This document shows, in pieces, positions 55,634 through 64,000 of a stretch of DNA of 64,000 bases (the stretch's first letter is position 1; each line of letters opens with the position of its first letter). Below the pieces are notes generated by a model. That model did no database searches. It saw only the letters and a list, made by a program, of their open reading frames with translations, and was not told the DNA's origin. The DNA is from Acetobacter sp. (GTDB lineage Bacteria; Pseudomonadota; Alphaproteobacteria; Acetobacterales; Acetobacteraceae). The translations under genes and the position numbers were made by a program. The stretch lies in contig NZ_JAKVME010000001.1 of NCBI RefSeq assembly GCF_022483985.1, positions 1,426,001 through 1,490,000 of the forward strand, written 5' to 3'.

Positions 55634-56902
55634 ATGACAGAGCAGACCTCTCCCACAGATTTCCGTAGCCCTTTCATGCGCGAAGCTCAGGCTCGCGGCT
55701 TTCTCTTCCAGTGTACGGATGCGGAAGCGCTTGATGCAGCCATGCTCGCCGGACCTGTCACGGGCTATATCGGCTTTGACCCGACCGCAGACAGCCTGCA
55801 TGTCGGTCATGCCACTCAGATCATGATGCTACGGCTGCTTCAGAAACACGGGCATCGTCCCGTCGCCCTTCTGGGCGGCGGCACAGCGAAGATCGGCGAT
55901 CCATCTTTCCGTGAGGAAGCCCGTTCGTTGATGTCGGACGAGACCATCGCAAAAAACATCGCCGGGATCGAAGGCGGTCTGCGCCAGATGATGACATTCG
56001 GCACAGGTCCATCCGATGCGGTTCTGGCCAATAACGCCGACTGGCTGGACAAGCTGTCCTACATCGAGCTTCTGCGTGAAGTGGGTGTGCATTTCTCGGT
56101 CAACAGGATGCTGTCCTTTGACTCCGTCCGTTCGCGTCTTGAGCGGGAACAGGGGCTGACCTTCCTCGAATTCAATTACTCCATCCTTCAGTCCTTCGAT
56201 TTCCGTGAACTGAACCGCCGTTACGGCGTGACGCTCCAGATGGGCGGCTCGGATCAGTGGGGCAATATTGTCTCGGGTATCGACCTTGTCCGGCGTACGG
56301 ACAGCAAGCAGGTGTTCGGCCTGACCGCTCCACTGCTGACCACGGCTTCCGGCGCCAAGATGGGCAAGAGCGCCAAAGGGGCTGTCTGGCTTTCCGCTGC
56401 AAAGCTGCCGGTGTTCGAATACTGGCAGTTCTGGCGCAATACTGAGGACGCCGATGTCGGGCGTTTTCTCAAGCTGTTCACGGACCTGCCGGTTGAAGAA
56501 TGCGATCGTCTCGGCGCTCTTGAGGGCGCCAGCATCAACGAGGCCAAGAAAATTCTGGCTACCGAAGCAACGGCTCTGTGTCACGGGCGAACCGCCGCAG
56601 AAGAGGCCGAGGAAACGGCCCGCAAAGTGTTTGAAGCGGGAACTACGGCCACAGCCTTGCCCACACGCACTCTACCGCGCGCTGAGCTTGAAGCAGGGAT
56701 GCCTGCGTTCCGTATCTTCACGGAAGCCGGCCTTGCCACCAGCAATGGCGAGGCACGCCGTCTGATCCGCGGTGGTGGCGCACGCGTGAACGATGTGCAG
56801 GTCAAGGACGAGGGCCAGATCGTCTCACTGGCAGACGCTGAAGACGGTTCGATCAAGCTTTCGTCAGGGAAGAAGCATCACATTCTTGTGCAGCCCGTGT
56901 AA
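55634..56902 (+). CDS. tyrS: Tyrosyl-tRNA synthetase
   Basis: Class I synthetase (422 aa) charging tRNA-Tyr. The tyrosine-binding block GPVTGYIGFDPTADSLHVGH contains the HIGH motif (HVGH); LEFNYSILQSFDFRELNRRY and QMGGSDQWGNIVSGIDLVRR are specificity regions; KMGKS is the KMSKS motif (GAKMGKSAKGAVWL). A C-terminal S4 RNA-binding domain is seen in NGEARRLIRGGGARVNDVQV. The ATG at 55634 has AGGA six bases upstream. Confidence 0.97.
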   Translation: MTEQTSPTDFRSPFMREAQARGFLFQCTDAEALDAAMLAGPVTGYIGFDPTADSLHVGHATQIMMLRLLQKHGHRPVALLGGGTAKIGDPSFREEARSLMSDETIAKNIAGIEGGLRQMMTFGTGPSDAVLANNADWLDKLSYIELLREVGVHFSVNRMLSFDSVRSRLEREQGLTFLEFNYSILQSFDFRELNRRYGVTLQMGGSDQWGNIVSGIDLVRRTDSKQVFGLTAPLLTTASGAKMGKSAKGAVWLSAAKLPVFEYWQFWRNTEDADVGRFLKLFTDLPVEECDRLGALEGASINEAKKILATEATALCHGRTAAEEAEETARKVFEAGTTATALPTRTLPRAELEAGMPAFRIFTEAGLATSNGEARRLIRGGGARVNDVQVKDEGQIVSLADAEDGSIKLSSGKKHHILVQPV

Positions 56903-56912
56903 TTGTTACGCA

Positions 56913-56978
56913 GTTTTTTTACCGTTAATGGTTTACTGACTCCAGAAATAGAAAAATATTTCTGGGGTTACGGTAAAA
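56913..56978. terminator. Nested hairpin terminator between tyrS and the 75-aa gene
   Basis: CCAGAAATA (56942-56950) and TATTTCTGG (56957-56965) are perfect 9-bp arms; outside them a T-rich TTTTTACCGTTAA tract (from 56914) matches TTACGGTAAAAA (to 56978) as a second inverted pair. It lies between convergent genes, so it can serve both strands. Confidence 0.75.
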
Positions 56979-56979
56979 A

Positions 56980-57207
56980 TCACGCAGTATCCTGCAATTC
57001 AGAAACAATAGAATCATCAGATAAATAATTTATCATACGAAGAGCGATATCTGTATTTCCATCGTAAGACTGATAAATTGCATTAATACATGCTATTGCA
57101 ATTCTATGATCGCCTTTTTTATAGGCTTCATCCGCGAAAACAATCAGGCATCTTGTAAAATAATTCAAGATAGCAGCCTTCAAAATTCGGTTGAGACAAC
57201 TAAGCAT
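56980..57207 (-). CDS. Small helical protein of an AT-rich islet, unknown
   Basis: A 75-residue frame starting MLSCLNRILKAAILNYFTRC, then LIVFADEAYKKGDHRIAIAC, ending SELQDTA. It is predicted all-helical and could pair two helices like a short TPR (AYKKGDHRIAIACINAIYQS). Codon use is AT-rich, unlike the neighbours. No family is recognised. It is next to the XRE regulator, divergent from it across 240 bases of AT-rich sequence. Confidence 0.45.
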   Translation of the reverse strand: MLSCLNRILKAAILNYFTRCLIVFADEAYKKGDHRIAIACINAIYQSYDGNTDIALRMINYLSDDSIVSELQDTA

Positions 57208-57447
57208 CAGCTGTGTCGTTAACAGCTCTTTCGCCTCGAAAAACTATATAACATTTCGCACGATTCGGCATTAAAATCGTTAAAATACCGTTAATTTTTT
57301 GGTTTTATTTTAAAGACAAAGTAAAAATGCTTTCCGGAACATAGATTTATAAAGACGATATTTTTATGTATCCATATCGGAAAATATGAGATTTACTTAT
57401 CGTTTGAGTTTTTTCAACAGATTAGAGAATACAGTGGAAAAAAATGG

Positions 57448-57669
57448 ATGCAGAACGAGTTAACAGTAATTATCGGCACTACCATGGAAAAAATACGTCA
57501 GGAGCGTAGCCTGACGCTTGAGCAGCTTTCTGCGCTTTCAGGTATAGATCAAGATCGCCTGACAGTTTTCGAAAACTGTCAGGCGAGACCAGATGCCGAA
57601 GAACTTCTGGACATTTGCAAGGCGCTGCAAATAAGTATTTCAGAGCTTCTGGATGTAAAGTCCAACTAG
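57448..57669 (+). CDS. Small XRE-type helix-turn-helix regulator
   Basis: A 73-residue single-domain DNA-binding protein. The HTH reads MEKIRQERSLTLEQLSALSG then IDQDRLTVFENCQARPDAEE and LLDICKALQISISELLDV, a standard Cro/C1 fold with helices 2 and 3 at about 25-45. No partner domain is present, so it could be a phage-like or antitoxin-like regulator or control the neighbouring 75-residue protein. It ends 35 bases before the convergent VOC gene. Composition is AT-rich. Confidence 0.82.
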   Translation: MQNELTVIIGTTMEKIRQERSLTLEQLSALSGIDQDRLTVFENCQARPDAEELLDICKALQISISELLDVKSN

Positions 57670-57704
57670 AACCCTACAAAAAACAGAAATACAAACGGCG
57701 CGAC

Positions 57705-58097
57705 CTATCCCTGATAGGAAGCAATTTCGATCAGGTTCTGATCCGGGTCATGACAGTAGACCGACGTCACAGGACCAAGCGCTCCGAGACGGGCGACAGG
57801 CCCCTCGACAACCTTCACACCACAGCCGCTGAGATGCTCGATCACATCCTCACTGGCGACCGCTGTTATAAAGCAGAGGTCATTGGTGCCGCAGGAAGCG
57901 AACTGCGCGGTTTCCCACCCCTCCATGCCTTCCGGACGCAGATTGATCTTCTGGCCGCCGAACTTCAGCGCCGTTCGGTTGTGACGGCCGTATTCCTCAC
58001 GTTCCATGCCGAGAACACGCTGATACCAGGATGCCGAGACCTCGATATCACGGACGGTGAGAACAACGTGGTCCAGTCGATCAACGGTGAAGCGCAT
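57705..58097 (-). CDS. VOC-family protein (glyoxalase/dioxygenase fold)
   Basis: A 130-residue vicinal-oxygen-chelate protein. It begins MRFTVDRLDHVVLTVRDIEV, and the metal-site His/Glu positions are in DHVVLTV and NLIEIASYQG; LGMEREEYGRHNRTALKFGG and YCHDPDQNLIEI are typical. The resemblance is to the virulence-protein/YwkD-like VOC group. The substrate is not known. It sits between the XRE regulator and fumarase. Confidence 0.88.
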   Translation of the reverse strand: MRFTVDRLDHVVLTVRDIEVSASWYQRVLGMEREEYGRHNRTALKFGGQKINLRPEGMEGWETAQFASCGTNDLCFITAVASEDVIEHLSGCGVKVVEGPVARLGALGPVTSVYCHDPDQNLIEIASYQG

Positions 58098-58230
58098 GAG
58101 ACAATGCCTTACTCTGAAGCGTATCCGCCCTGCGACGCCGAGGACATGGCATCACTTTCATAATGCCTATTGAACGGCGTTGCCGGAGGAAAGCAAGCCC
58201 TCCCCCGGTACAGAGCGGATTATCGGCAGA

Positions 58231-59922
58231 TCAGGTCAGACCAGCGTAGAAATCATCACCCTTGTCATCAATGACGATGAAGGCCGGGAAGTTCTCGACT
58301 TCGATCTTCCAGACCGCTTCCATGCCAAGCTCCGGATACTCCAGCACCTCGACCTTGCGGATGCAGTCCTTGGCCAGACGCGCCGCCGGACCACCGACCG
58401 AACCGAGATAGAAGCCGCCATAGGTCTGGCAGGCATCCTTCACGGCCTTGGAGCGGTTACCTTTGGCCAGCATCACATAGGAACCGCCAGCTTTCTGAAG
58501 ATCAGCGACATAGGAGTCCATACGACCAGCCGTCGTCGGACCGAAGGAGCCTGTCGGCATTCCCGCCGGCGTCTTGGCCGGACCGGCGTAATAGACGGGG
58601 TGATCCTTGAGATACTGCGGCAGCCCCTCGCCTTTCTCCAGACGCTCCTTGAATTTGGCGTGGGCGATATCACGCGCCACAACCACCGTGCCGGTCAGGG
58701 AGAGACGTGTCTTGACGGGATATTTCGACAGTTCCTTGCGTATCTCATCCATTGGACGGTTGAGGTCGATCTGAACGGCCTCTCCACCCAGATGTTCGTC
58801 GGTCGTTTCGGGCAGGAAACGGGCAGGATCGTGCTCAAGCTGCTCAAGGAACACGCCTTCCGCCGTGATCTTCGCCTTGGCCTGACGATCCGCCGAGCAG
58901 GAGACGCCGATACCGACCGGGAAGGACGCGCCATGACGCGGCAGACGCACCACGCGCACGTCGTGGCAGAAATACTTGCCACCGAACTGCGCGCCGATAC
59001 CGAGCTTCTGCGTCAGTTTCAGGACTTCGGCTTCCATCTCCCTGTCACGGAACGCCTGTCCGTTCTCGTTGCCCGTTTCAGGAAGCGAGTCGTAATAGTG
59101 CGTGGAGGCCATCTTGACGGTCTTGAGCGTCTGTTCGGCGGACATACCACCCAGCACGATGGCAAGGTGATACGGCGGGCAGGCCGACGTGCCCAGCGTA
59201 CGGAGCTTGGTCTCCAGCCACTTCAGCAACGTCTCCTTGTTGAAGATCAGCGCCCGGGTTTCCTGAAACAGGAACGTCTTGTTGGCGGAGCCGCCACCTT
59301 TGGCGACGAACAGGAGATCATAGTCCTCGGGGTGATAATCCCCCGGATTGGCGGCGACATCGACCTGCACAGGCAGGTTGGTGCCGGTGTTCTTCTCCTC
59401 GAAGATCGTCAGCGGCGCCATCTGCGAGTAGCGCAGGGCCGTGGTCGTGTAAGTCTTGTAGACGCCGCGTGCGAAAGCCTCGTCATCGTTGCCTTCAACC
59501 CAGACACGCTGACCTTTCTTGCCGACGACGATGGCCGTGCCGGTATCCTGACACATCGGCAGGGCGCCACCGGCCGCGATGCAGGCGTTCTTCAGCAGAT
59601 CGAGTGCTACGAACCGGTCATTGTCGGACGCTTCCGTATCCTTGAGGATGTTGGCGAGCGACTGAAGATGAGAAGGTCGCAGCAGGTGGGCGATATCGTT
59701 GAACGCCTCCGCCGCCAGCGCGGACAGAGCTTCCGGTTCGACATGCAGGATGGTCCTGTCACCGACCTTCGATGTGCTGACCCCGCCGATATCGAGTTTG
59801 CGGTAGGGGGTTTCATCCTTGCCCAGCTGAAACAGCGGCGCGTAGGCAAAATCCTTGATCGCGGGCGTCTTGGACGCGGCCTTCTGCGCCTGAGCGTTCG
59901 GCGCGGTGGTGTCAGCAGTCAT
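58231..59922 (-). CDS. Class I fumarate hydratase
   Basis: 4Fe-4S fumarase (563 aa) hydrating fumarate to malate in the TCA cycle. It is the homodimeric FumA-type, alpha and beta parts fused: [59 protein letters not shown] (cluster cysteines include those of MCQDTG, SACPPYH and GVSCSADR), then [20 protein letters not shown] and PVYYAGP. Together with aconitase it makes Fe-S supply important here. sspB lies 42 bases upstream on the same strand. Confidence 0.95.
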   Translation of the reverse strand: MTADTTAPNAQAQKAASKTPAIKDFAYAPLFQLGKDETPYRKLDIGGVSTSKVGDRTILHVEPEALSALAAEAFNDIAHLLRPSHLQSLANILKDTEASDNDRFVALDLLKNACIAAGGALPMCQDTGTAIVVGKKGQRVWVEGNDDEAFARGVYKTYTTTALRYSQMAPLTIFEEKNTGTNLPVQVDVAANPGDYHPEDYDLLFVAKGGGSANKTFLFQETRALIFNKETLLKWLETKLRTLGTSACPPYHLAIVLGGMSAEQTLKTVKMASTHYYDSLPETGNENGQAFRDREMEAEVLKLTQKLGIGAQFGGKYFCHDVRVVRLPRHGASFPVGIGVSCSADRQAKAKITAEGVFLEQLEHDPARFLPETTDEHLGGEAVQIDLNRPMDEIRKELSKYPVKTRLSLTGTVVVARDIAHAKFKERLEKGEGLPQYLKDHPVYYAGPAKTPAGMPTGSFGPTTAGRMDSYVADLQKAGGSYVMLAKGNRSKAVKDACQTYGGFYLGSVGGPAARLAKDCIRKVEVLEYPELGMEAVWKIEVENFPAFIVIDDKGDDFYAGLT

Positions 59923-59964
59923 CGTCTCAGTCTCCGATCGGGCGTCCGGCTGGGTCTTGCGGCA

Positions 59965-60501
59965 TCAGCTCGGCTTCGGGCCCTTTTTACGAAAGGCATC
60001 GAGACTCACGACAGCGGCGTCCCCTTTCTGGGCCAGATCTTCCGGCGCGACCTCAGGGACAGTCTCCGCATCCGCCACTTCGGCTTCACGCGATTCTTTT
60101 TCCACAGGGTTAAAACGCATTGAGAGCTGGATATGCGGGTCCGCGAAACCGGTTATGGCCGTCACCGGAATCGTGAGTATCGAGCCGACTCCTCCGAAGG
60201 ACAGTCCGACCGAGACACAGCGCTGTTCACGGTCCACCTTCAGATCCCAGAACTGATGCTGCAACACGATCGTCATCTCATGCGGATACTGGGCGCGCAG
60301 ACGCGATGGAATATCCACGCCCGGCCAGTCGGTCCGGAAAGACAGATAGAAATGATGGCCGCCCGCAAGCCCTTCCCGGCTCACATGTTCGAGCGCACGC
60401 AGCATGACTTCGCGGTAGGCGTCTTCCATCCAGACGTCATAAGGCAACATGCTCTCCGGCAGATCGCCGCCCGGTCCACCACCGTCGAGAATGTCTGTCA
60501 T
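59965..60501 (-). CDS. sspB: ClpXP adaptor SspB (alphaproteobacterial type)
   Basis: A 178-residue adaptor that binds ssrA-tagged proteins and delivers them to ClpXP. The N-terminal LPYDVWMEDAYREVMLRALE, HHFYLSFRTDWPGVDIPSRL, YPHEMTIVLQHQFWDLKVD and FGGVGSILTIPVTAITGFAD form the SspB fold; the long acidic linker leads to a basic C-terminal tail (VSLDAFRKKGPKPS) that docks ClpX. It lies only about 150 bases from the ssrA gene, whose product makes its substrates. Confidence 0.92.
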   Translation of the reverse strand: MTDILDGGGPGGDLPESMLPYDVWMEDAYREVMLRALEHVSREGLAGGHHFYLSFRTDWPGVDIPSRLRAQYPHEMTIVLQHQFWDLKVDREQRCVSVGLSFGGVGSILTIPVTAITGFADPHIQLSMRFNPVEKESREAEVADAETVPEVAPEDLAQKGDAAVVSLDAFRKKGPKPS

Positions 60502-60659
60502 GGAAAAATCCCCTGTCTTCTGCCCGCTCTGTCATTCCGGGACCACCTGACGCGTCTGCACGCGACATACTATCTCAGGGCATGGATGCGGCAAAGATTG
60601 CCGGAAGGCAAGACGCGGCGAACCCTCCGTTGTAACGGAGAGGTGAAGCCTTCAGACAG

Positions 60660-60970
60660 ACATGATCTGTGAGGTGGGAGGGCTTCTGTTGCCCGGTGCC
60701 CTCCCGAACCGCGCTTATCGCTTATGCAGCGACAGCGAGCACCTCTGAGTTATCGTTGGCACTTGTAAGTTAGCCCGATGACGGCGGTACAATGCCGGGC
60801 AAAAGGAAAGTCTTTACCACGCGTGTCGAGCCTGTTTCGTCCCCACAATCCCGGACTGGCCCAAAACCAGTCGGGAGTTTTCATGGTGGAGACGCCGGGT
60901 ACCGCCCCCGGGTCCACAACGCTTATTTCAAATTCCGTTTATCGCCATAGCCAAGGGTCGAACCCTCCTG
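60660..60970 (-). ncRNA. ssrA: tmRNA, circularly permuted two-piece form
   Basis: Rescues stalled ribosomes. On minus, the acceptor piece ends TACCCGGCGTCTCCACCA (3' CCA at 60885). After about 40 bases of removable sequence the coding piece begins GGGGACGAAACAGGCTCGAC (from 60844). GGGGACG pairs with CGTCTCC to remake the acceptor stem. The tag frame (60760-60722) encodes ANDNSEVLAVAA then TAA. The hairpin GGGAGGGC/GCCCTCCC (60676-60705) lies near the 3' end of the coding piece. The acceptor-first order is the permuted alphaproteobacterial arrangement, processed into two RNAs. Outer ends are estimates. Confidence 0.93.
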
Positions 60971-61092
60971 CACCGGCGAAGATAGGGGCATGTCTCTCCT
61001 TCCGCAAGGTCTTTCCATTCTTCGGATGAAGAACGCCCCCGCACGGTAAATCTCTTCAAAAAATATAAACTCATTCCGCCGATGATCGATCA

Positions 61093-61995
61093 ATGTCGGA
61101 ATTGAACAACGGAGAACCTGCGGCCGAGATGCCATCCGTCTGGATCATCCCTCCTGAGCTCGACTGTCCAGTCCCGCGCACTATCATCGGACGATACCCC
61201 AAAGATCCGACTATGCGTCTGGCTGGTATCGCTCTGATTCTGACAATCTTCCCTGTAATCGGAATCGCATTTCTCGCCGTATATCTCTCGCTCCATCACT
61301 GGAAAACACAGGAGCAAGTTACGAACGCCATTATTGAACAGGCGCTTCCCGTCGAGGAACACGACGCGAACAACAGGAAACGCAGTCATTGGATCTGTGT
61401 ATTAAATTATTCCTTCACCACGCTGAACGGAGCAACGTTTCACGGAGAAGGCAGGACGCAGCTTATCAATGGCTGCCAGGAAGAAATCGGCAAAATTATC
61501 AGCATTCGCTACCGTCTGAAGAACCCTGAACAGAACATTCAGTCCTCTTCCCTTGCCGCATCAGGGCAACAACTGACTTTTATGGCTTTTTTCGTCACAA
61601 TCCTTGCCGGCTTTACTATTCTCCGCTCCGCAGGTCCCTACTGGTGGCTTCTTTGGAAAGAGAGACGACTTCTCATGCGGGGCGTGCCAACAGCTGGTAC
61701 GATCAGCGAATCCTGTCTTTTACGACGCAGAGGCTTACCTTATCTGAAAATCTGGTGCCGCTATTCCCGGCAGGATGGGTGTACCCGAACGATCCAACGC
61801 ACATTTTCATTATTTGGCCAGACCGATCAGGGTACCCGTATCCTGCAAAAACTTCAGACCAACACGACGGTTCTTTATGACCCAGCAAACCCTTGGTCGG
61901 CAGCGCTTTACCCTTTGGAGATTTTCAAAATTCAGGAGATCGCCCTACCACATCAAACACCGATGCCAGCAAAAGAGGGTAATTCCGGTCCCTGA
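61093..61995 (+). CDS. DUF3592-like membrane protein
   Basis: A 300-residue protein with two membrane helices (about 43-66 and 161-178). Between them lies a domain, probably periplasmic, with strands such as SHWICVLNYSFTTLNGATFH; the C-terminal part ends in TTVLYDPANPWSAALYPLE, the VLYDPxNP signature of DUF3592 proteins. Function is unknown. The gene stands alone between ssrA and thyX. Composition is slightly more AT-rich than the neighbours. Confidence 0.75.
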   Translation: MSELNNGEPAAEMPSVWIIPPELDCPVPRTIIGRYPKDPTMRLAGIALILTIFPVIGIAFLAVYLSLHHWKTQEQVTNAIIEQALPVEEHDANNRKRSHWICVLNYSFTTLNGATFHGEGRTQLINGCQEEIGKIISIRYRLKNPEQNIQSSSLAASGQQLTFMAFFVTILAGFTILRSAGPYWWLLWKERRLLMRGVPTAGTISESCLLRRRGLPYLKIWCRYSRQDGCTRTIQRTFSLFGQTDQGTRILQKLQTNTTVLYDPANPWSAALYPLEIFKIQEIALPHQTPMPAKEGNSGP

Positions 61996-62112
61996 TCGAA
62001 AGAAACCATTTCCCTGCCCTCTCTCCCTATAATCCCCGCCGTGTGCTAGGGCCGTTCCTCAACGGCTGCGGGCCTCGCAGCCACCCGTTTCAGACCCCAG
62101 ACACAAGGCCGG

Positions 62113-63027
62113 ATGACCATGCCCCTGACCGACGCCCAGCGTACCGAAATCGAAGAGCATGGCCAGACGACAGCCACGACCAAGCGCCCGACCGTGCCCG
62201 CGCTGGAAGATATTCTCTTCAAGGCCCACCCGGTTCTGGACCACGGTTTCGTGCGTGTGATCGACTATATGGGCGACGATGCCGCCATCGTGCAGGCCGC
62301 CCGCGTGTCTTACGGCCGCGGCACCCGCAAGGTCTCGGAAGACACCGGCCTGATCCGCTATCTGATGCGCCATCGTCATTCGACGCCGTTCGAGATGTGC
62401 GAGATCAAATTCCACATCAAGCTTCCGATCTTCATCGCCCGGCAGTGGATTCGCCATCGCACGGCCAACGTGAACGAGTATTCGGCGCGTTATTCGATTA
62501 TGGACAGGGAGTTCTATCTCCCCTCACCCGAGCATATGGCCGCCCAGAGCGCCAGCAACCGGCAGGGACGCGGTGATGTGCTGGATGCCGAGACCGCCGC
62601 GAAGGTGATGAACCTGCTGCGTGATGACGCAATCCGCTGCTACGACACTTATGAAAACCTGCTCGACACAGATAATGGCCCCGGTCTGGCGCGTGAACTC
62701 GCGCGGATGAACCTGACGCTGAACACCTACACCCAGTGGTACTGGAAGGTGGACCTGCACAACCTGATGCACTTCCTCTCCCTGCGTATCGACCCGCATG
62801 CGCAGTATGAAATCCGCGCCTACGCCGAAGTCATGCTGTCCATGCTGGAAGCATGGGTGCCGATCGCAGCTTCCGCGTTCAGCGAATATCGCGTCGGTGC
62901 GGTGACGTTCTCCGCCACCATGGTCGCCCTGCTGCGCAAGATGCTGGCGGGTGAAACGGTGACACAGGAAAATTCCGGCCTGTCACGGCGCGAATGGGAT
63001 GAATTCCAGAAGGTGCTGCATGGCTGA
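62113..63027 (+). CDS. thyX: Flavin-dependent thymidylate synthase
   Basis: Makes dTMP from dUMP with FAD and methylene-tetrahydrofolate (304 aa). The ThyX motif [15 protein letters not shown] matches RHRxxSxNExSxR except that an Ala stands at the first Ser position, a variant also seen in ThyX proteins. [39 protein letters not shown] and [20 protein letters not shown] are typical blocks. An ATG at 62119 is a possible start (MPLTDAQ). The next gene overlaps its last 8 bases. Confidence 0.96.
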   Translation: MTMPLTDAQRTEIEEHGQTTATTKRPTVPALEDILFKAHPVLDHGFVRVIDYMGDDAAIVQAARVSYGRGTRKVSEDTGLIRYLMRHRHSTPFEMCEIKFHIKLPIFIARQWIRHRTANVNEYSARYSIMDREFYLPSPEHMAAQSASNRQGRGDVLDAETAAKVMNLLRDDAIRCYDTYENLLDTDNGPGLARELARMNLTLNTYTQWYWKVDLHNLMHFLSLRIDPHAQYEIRAYAEVMLSMLEAWVPIAASAFSEYRVGAVTFSATMVALLRKMLAGETVTQENSGLSRREWDEFQKVLHG

Positions 63028-63259
63028 GGACGATACGCTTTTCCCATCTTCCTCCGGGCAGGCTCCGGAAAAGCGTCCAGTCCGCAAGGCCCCGACCTTT
63101 ACACCGTTTGTCGTCGCAGCGATCTTCCTCGTGAGTATCTGGGGAGTCCTGACATTCGTCTTTCCCGACAGATCGGCAGATCCTTCCGCATCAACAATCA
63201 TGAAGAACACGCTGCGGCAGCTTTCTCCGGCCGATATGACAACCGGATCACATCGGTAA
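63020..63259 (+). CDS. Small membrane protein, unknown
   Basis: A 79-residue protein starting [14 protein letters not shown] inside the end of thyX. A Lys/Pro linker precedes one membrane helix ([20 protein letters not shown], about 31-50) followed by a short polar tail. The 8-base overlap with thyX suggests coupled translation. No family is recognised. Confidence 0.6.
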   Translation: MAEDDTLFPSSSGQAPEKRPVRKAPTFTPFVVAAIFLVSIWGVLTFVFPDRSADPSASTIMKNTLRQLSPADMTTGSHR

Positions 63260-63393
63260 AAGCCCGCTCAGAGTAGCTTTGCTGATGCAGTCCGGATCTC
63301 ATCATAAAATATAAACATTGTTCCTGTTTCTGAGTTATGGCTGGAAACGGTCCTGCGCGGGCAGGACATGCCGTTGTTTGCTTCAGGGACACC

Positions 63394-64000
63394 ATGCTCT
63401 TCAAATCGCTTTCCGGTTCGACAATAGTCGGTCTGTGCGCGCTCTTCGCATGCACGTTTACCGCCCTGACCAGTGAAGTCGCACCCGTCGGCCTGCTGGT
63501 GGATATGGCACAGGCTTTCCATATTCAGGAAGGTCAGGCTGGGCTGGCGGTCAGCGCCTTCGCTCTCATGGTGGCTTTCGGCGCCGTGCCGCTGACCATC
63601 GTCACGGGCAAAATGGACCGCAAGATGCTGGTGCTGGTGTCTCTCGCCGGATACATCGTGTCCAATCTCGTCGTCGCGCTGGCGCCCAGCTTTCTTGTCC
63701 TTTGCCTTGGGCGCATGATCGGAGGGCTTGCCCACGCGGTGCTGATGTCCGTCGTCGCAGCCTACGCAGCGCGGCTTGTTCCGCCAGCCATGACCGGACG
63801 CGCCATCTCCTTCGTCTATGGCGGCACCTCTCTGGGTGCGATCCTCGGCGTGCCGGGATCAGCCGCGATCGGACATTTCGCGAACTGGCGCATCGCCATG
63901 TTCATCATGACGGGACTGGCTGTCCTGCTTCTGATCTTCATCACGCTCAAACTGCCGCCTGTGCCCGCTCCCTCCTCTTCCGCACCCGGCGGCGTGCCGA
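63394..64000 (+). CDS. MFS transporter (3' end outside window)
   Basis: Major facilitator permease; about 202 residues are visible. Starting MLFKSLSGSTIVGLCALFAC, it has the first transmembrane helices, TSEVAPVGLLVDMAQAFHIQ, the loop-2 motif variant TGKMDRKMLVLVSLAGYIVS, and GRMIGGLAHAVLMSVVAAYA, then LVPPAMTGRAISFVYGGTSL. It resembles the AraJ/PbuE efflux group. Substrate unknown. Helices 1 to about 6 lie within the window. Confidence 0.88.
   Translation, partial: MLFKSLSGSTIVGLCALFACTFTALTSEVAPVGLLVDMAQAFHIQEGQAGLAVSAFALMVAFGAVPLTIVTGKMDRKMLVLVSLAGYIVSNLVVALAPSFLVLCLGRMIGGLAHAVLMSVVAAYAARLVPPAMTGRAISFVYGGTSLGAILGVPGSAAIGHFANWRIAMFIMTGLAVLLLIFITLKLPPVPAPSSSAPGGVP

Noticed and set aside
58180..60123. 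647-codon plus-strand frame opposite fumarase and sspB
   Set aside because: Translation is Arg/His/Gln-rich and matches nothing; the minus strand carries two clear genes.
60778..61029. 83-codon plus-strand frame over the tmRNA
   Set aside because: It is antisense to the tmRNA acceptor and coding pieces.

Overview
The window looks like chromosome of an acetic acid bacterium (Alphaproteobacteria, Acetobacteraceae). The signs are a moderately high GC content, a circularly permuted two-piece tmRNA gene of alphaproteobacterial type, an alphaproteobacterial NadQ-type NAD regulator, a ThyX thymidylate synthase, an SspB of alphaproteobacterial type and a hopanoid side-chain cluster (hpnH, hpnI, hpnJ, hpnK, hpnM) beside dxs. 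This is inferred from gene content only; I could not search for the genus. I see no prophage, insertion sequence, CRISPR array, rRNA operon or tRNA gene. The region is mostly core genome with a few small accessory islets.

Layout. 1-4.4 kb (minus): SRP RNA, dnaX, ybaB, recR, a pteridine-reductase-like SDR and folB (cut by the window edge). 4.7-14.6 kb (plus): clpA, map, ggt, argG, an FKBP lipoprotein, a lipoprotein cytochrome c, trpS, cinA C-domain, with one small secreted Cys protein on minus. 14.7-18.2 kb: mscS (minus), then hslV-hslU-sufE (plus). 18.4-21.3 kb (minus): nadC, nadA and the regulator nadQ, with a perfect palindrome on the nadA promoter. 21.5-26 kb: ltrA, small unknowns, an SDR/LysR divergent pair and a GST. 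26.5-32.7 kb (minus): the translation and transcription operon rimP-nusA-ylxR-infB-rbfA. 32.9-35.8 kb (plus): an unrecognised three-gene cassette built round a membrane-anchored ClpB-like AAA+ ATPase; this is the best candidate for an undescribed system. 35.8-42.1 kb (minus): LysR regulator, amino-acid ABC transporter (fused binding protein-permease plus ATPase) and aconitase. 42.3-43.6 kb: ccmA-ccmB, with ccmA lacking a standard start codon. 43.7-46.3 kb (minus): a CNNM/CBS protein and hpnH. 46.8-53.2 kb (plus): dxs-hpnM-hpnI-hpnJ-hpnK. 53.2-56.9 kb: cysteine desulfurase (minus), a structured non-coding stretch, alpha/beta hydrolase and tyrS. 56.9-57.7 kb: an AT-rich islet with a small XRE regulator. 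57.7-60.5 kb (minus): VOC protein, class I fumarase, sspB. 60.7-61 kb: ssrA (minus). 61.1-64 kb (plus): DUF3592-like protein, thyX, a small membrane protein and an MFS transporter cut by the window end.

How the genes work together. Protein quality control is well represented: ClpA, HslUV, SspB, tmRNA, the membrane AAA+ protein and FKBP. Isoprenoid supply (dxs) sits beside the hopanoid side-chain genes: HpnH adds adenosyl to the hopene tail, HpnI and HpnK transfer and deacetylate a hexosamine, HpnJ makes the cyclitol ether, and HpnM probably supports hopanoid transport. De novo NAD synthesis (nadA, nadC) lies next to its probable repressor NadQ. Fe-S cluster assembly (SufE, cysteine desulfurase) serves the many Fe-S enzymes encoded here (NadA, aconitase, fumarase, radical SAM proteins).
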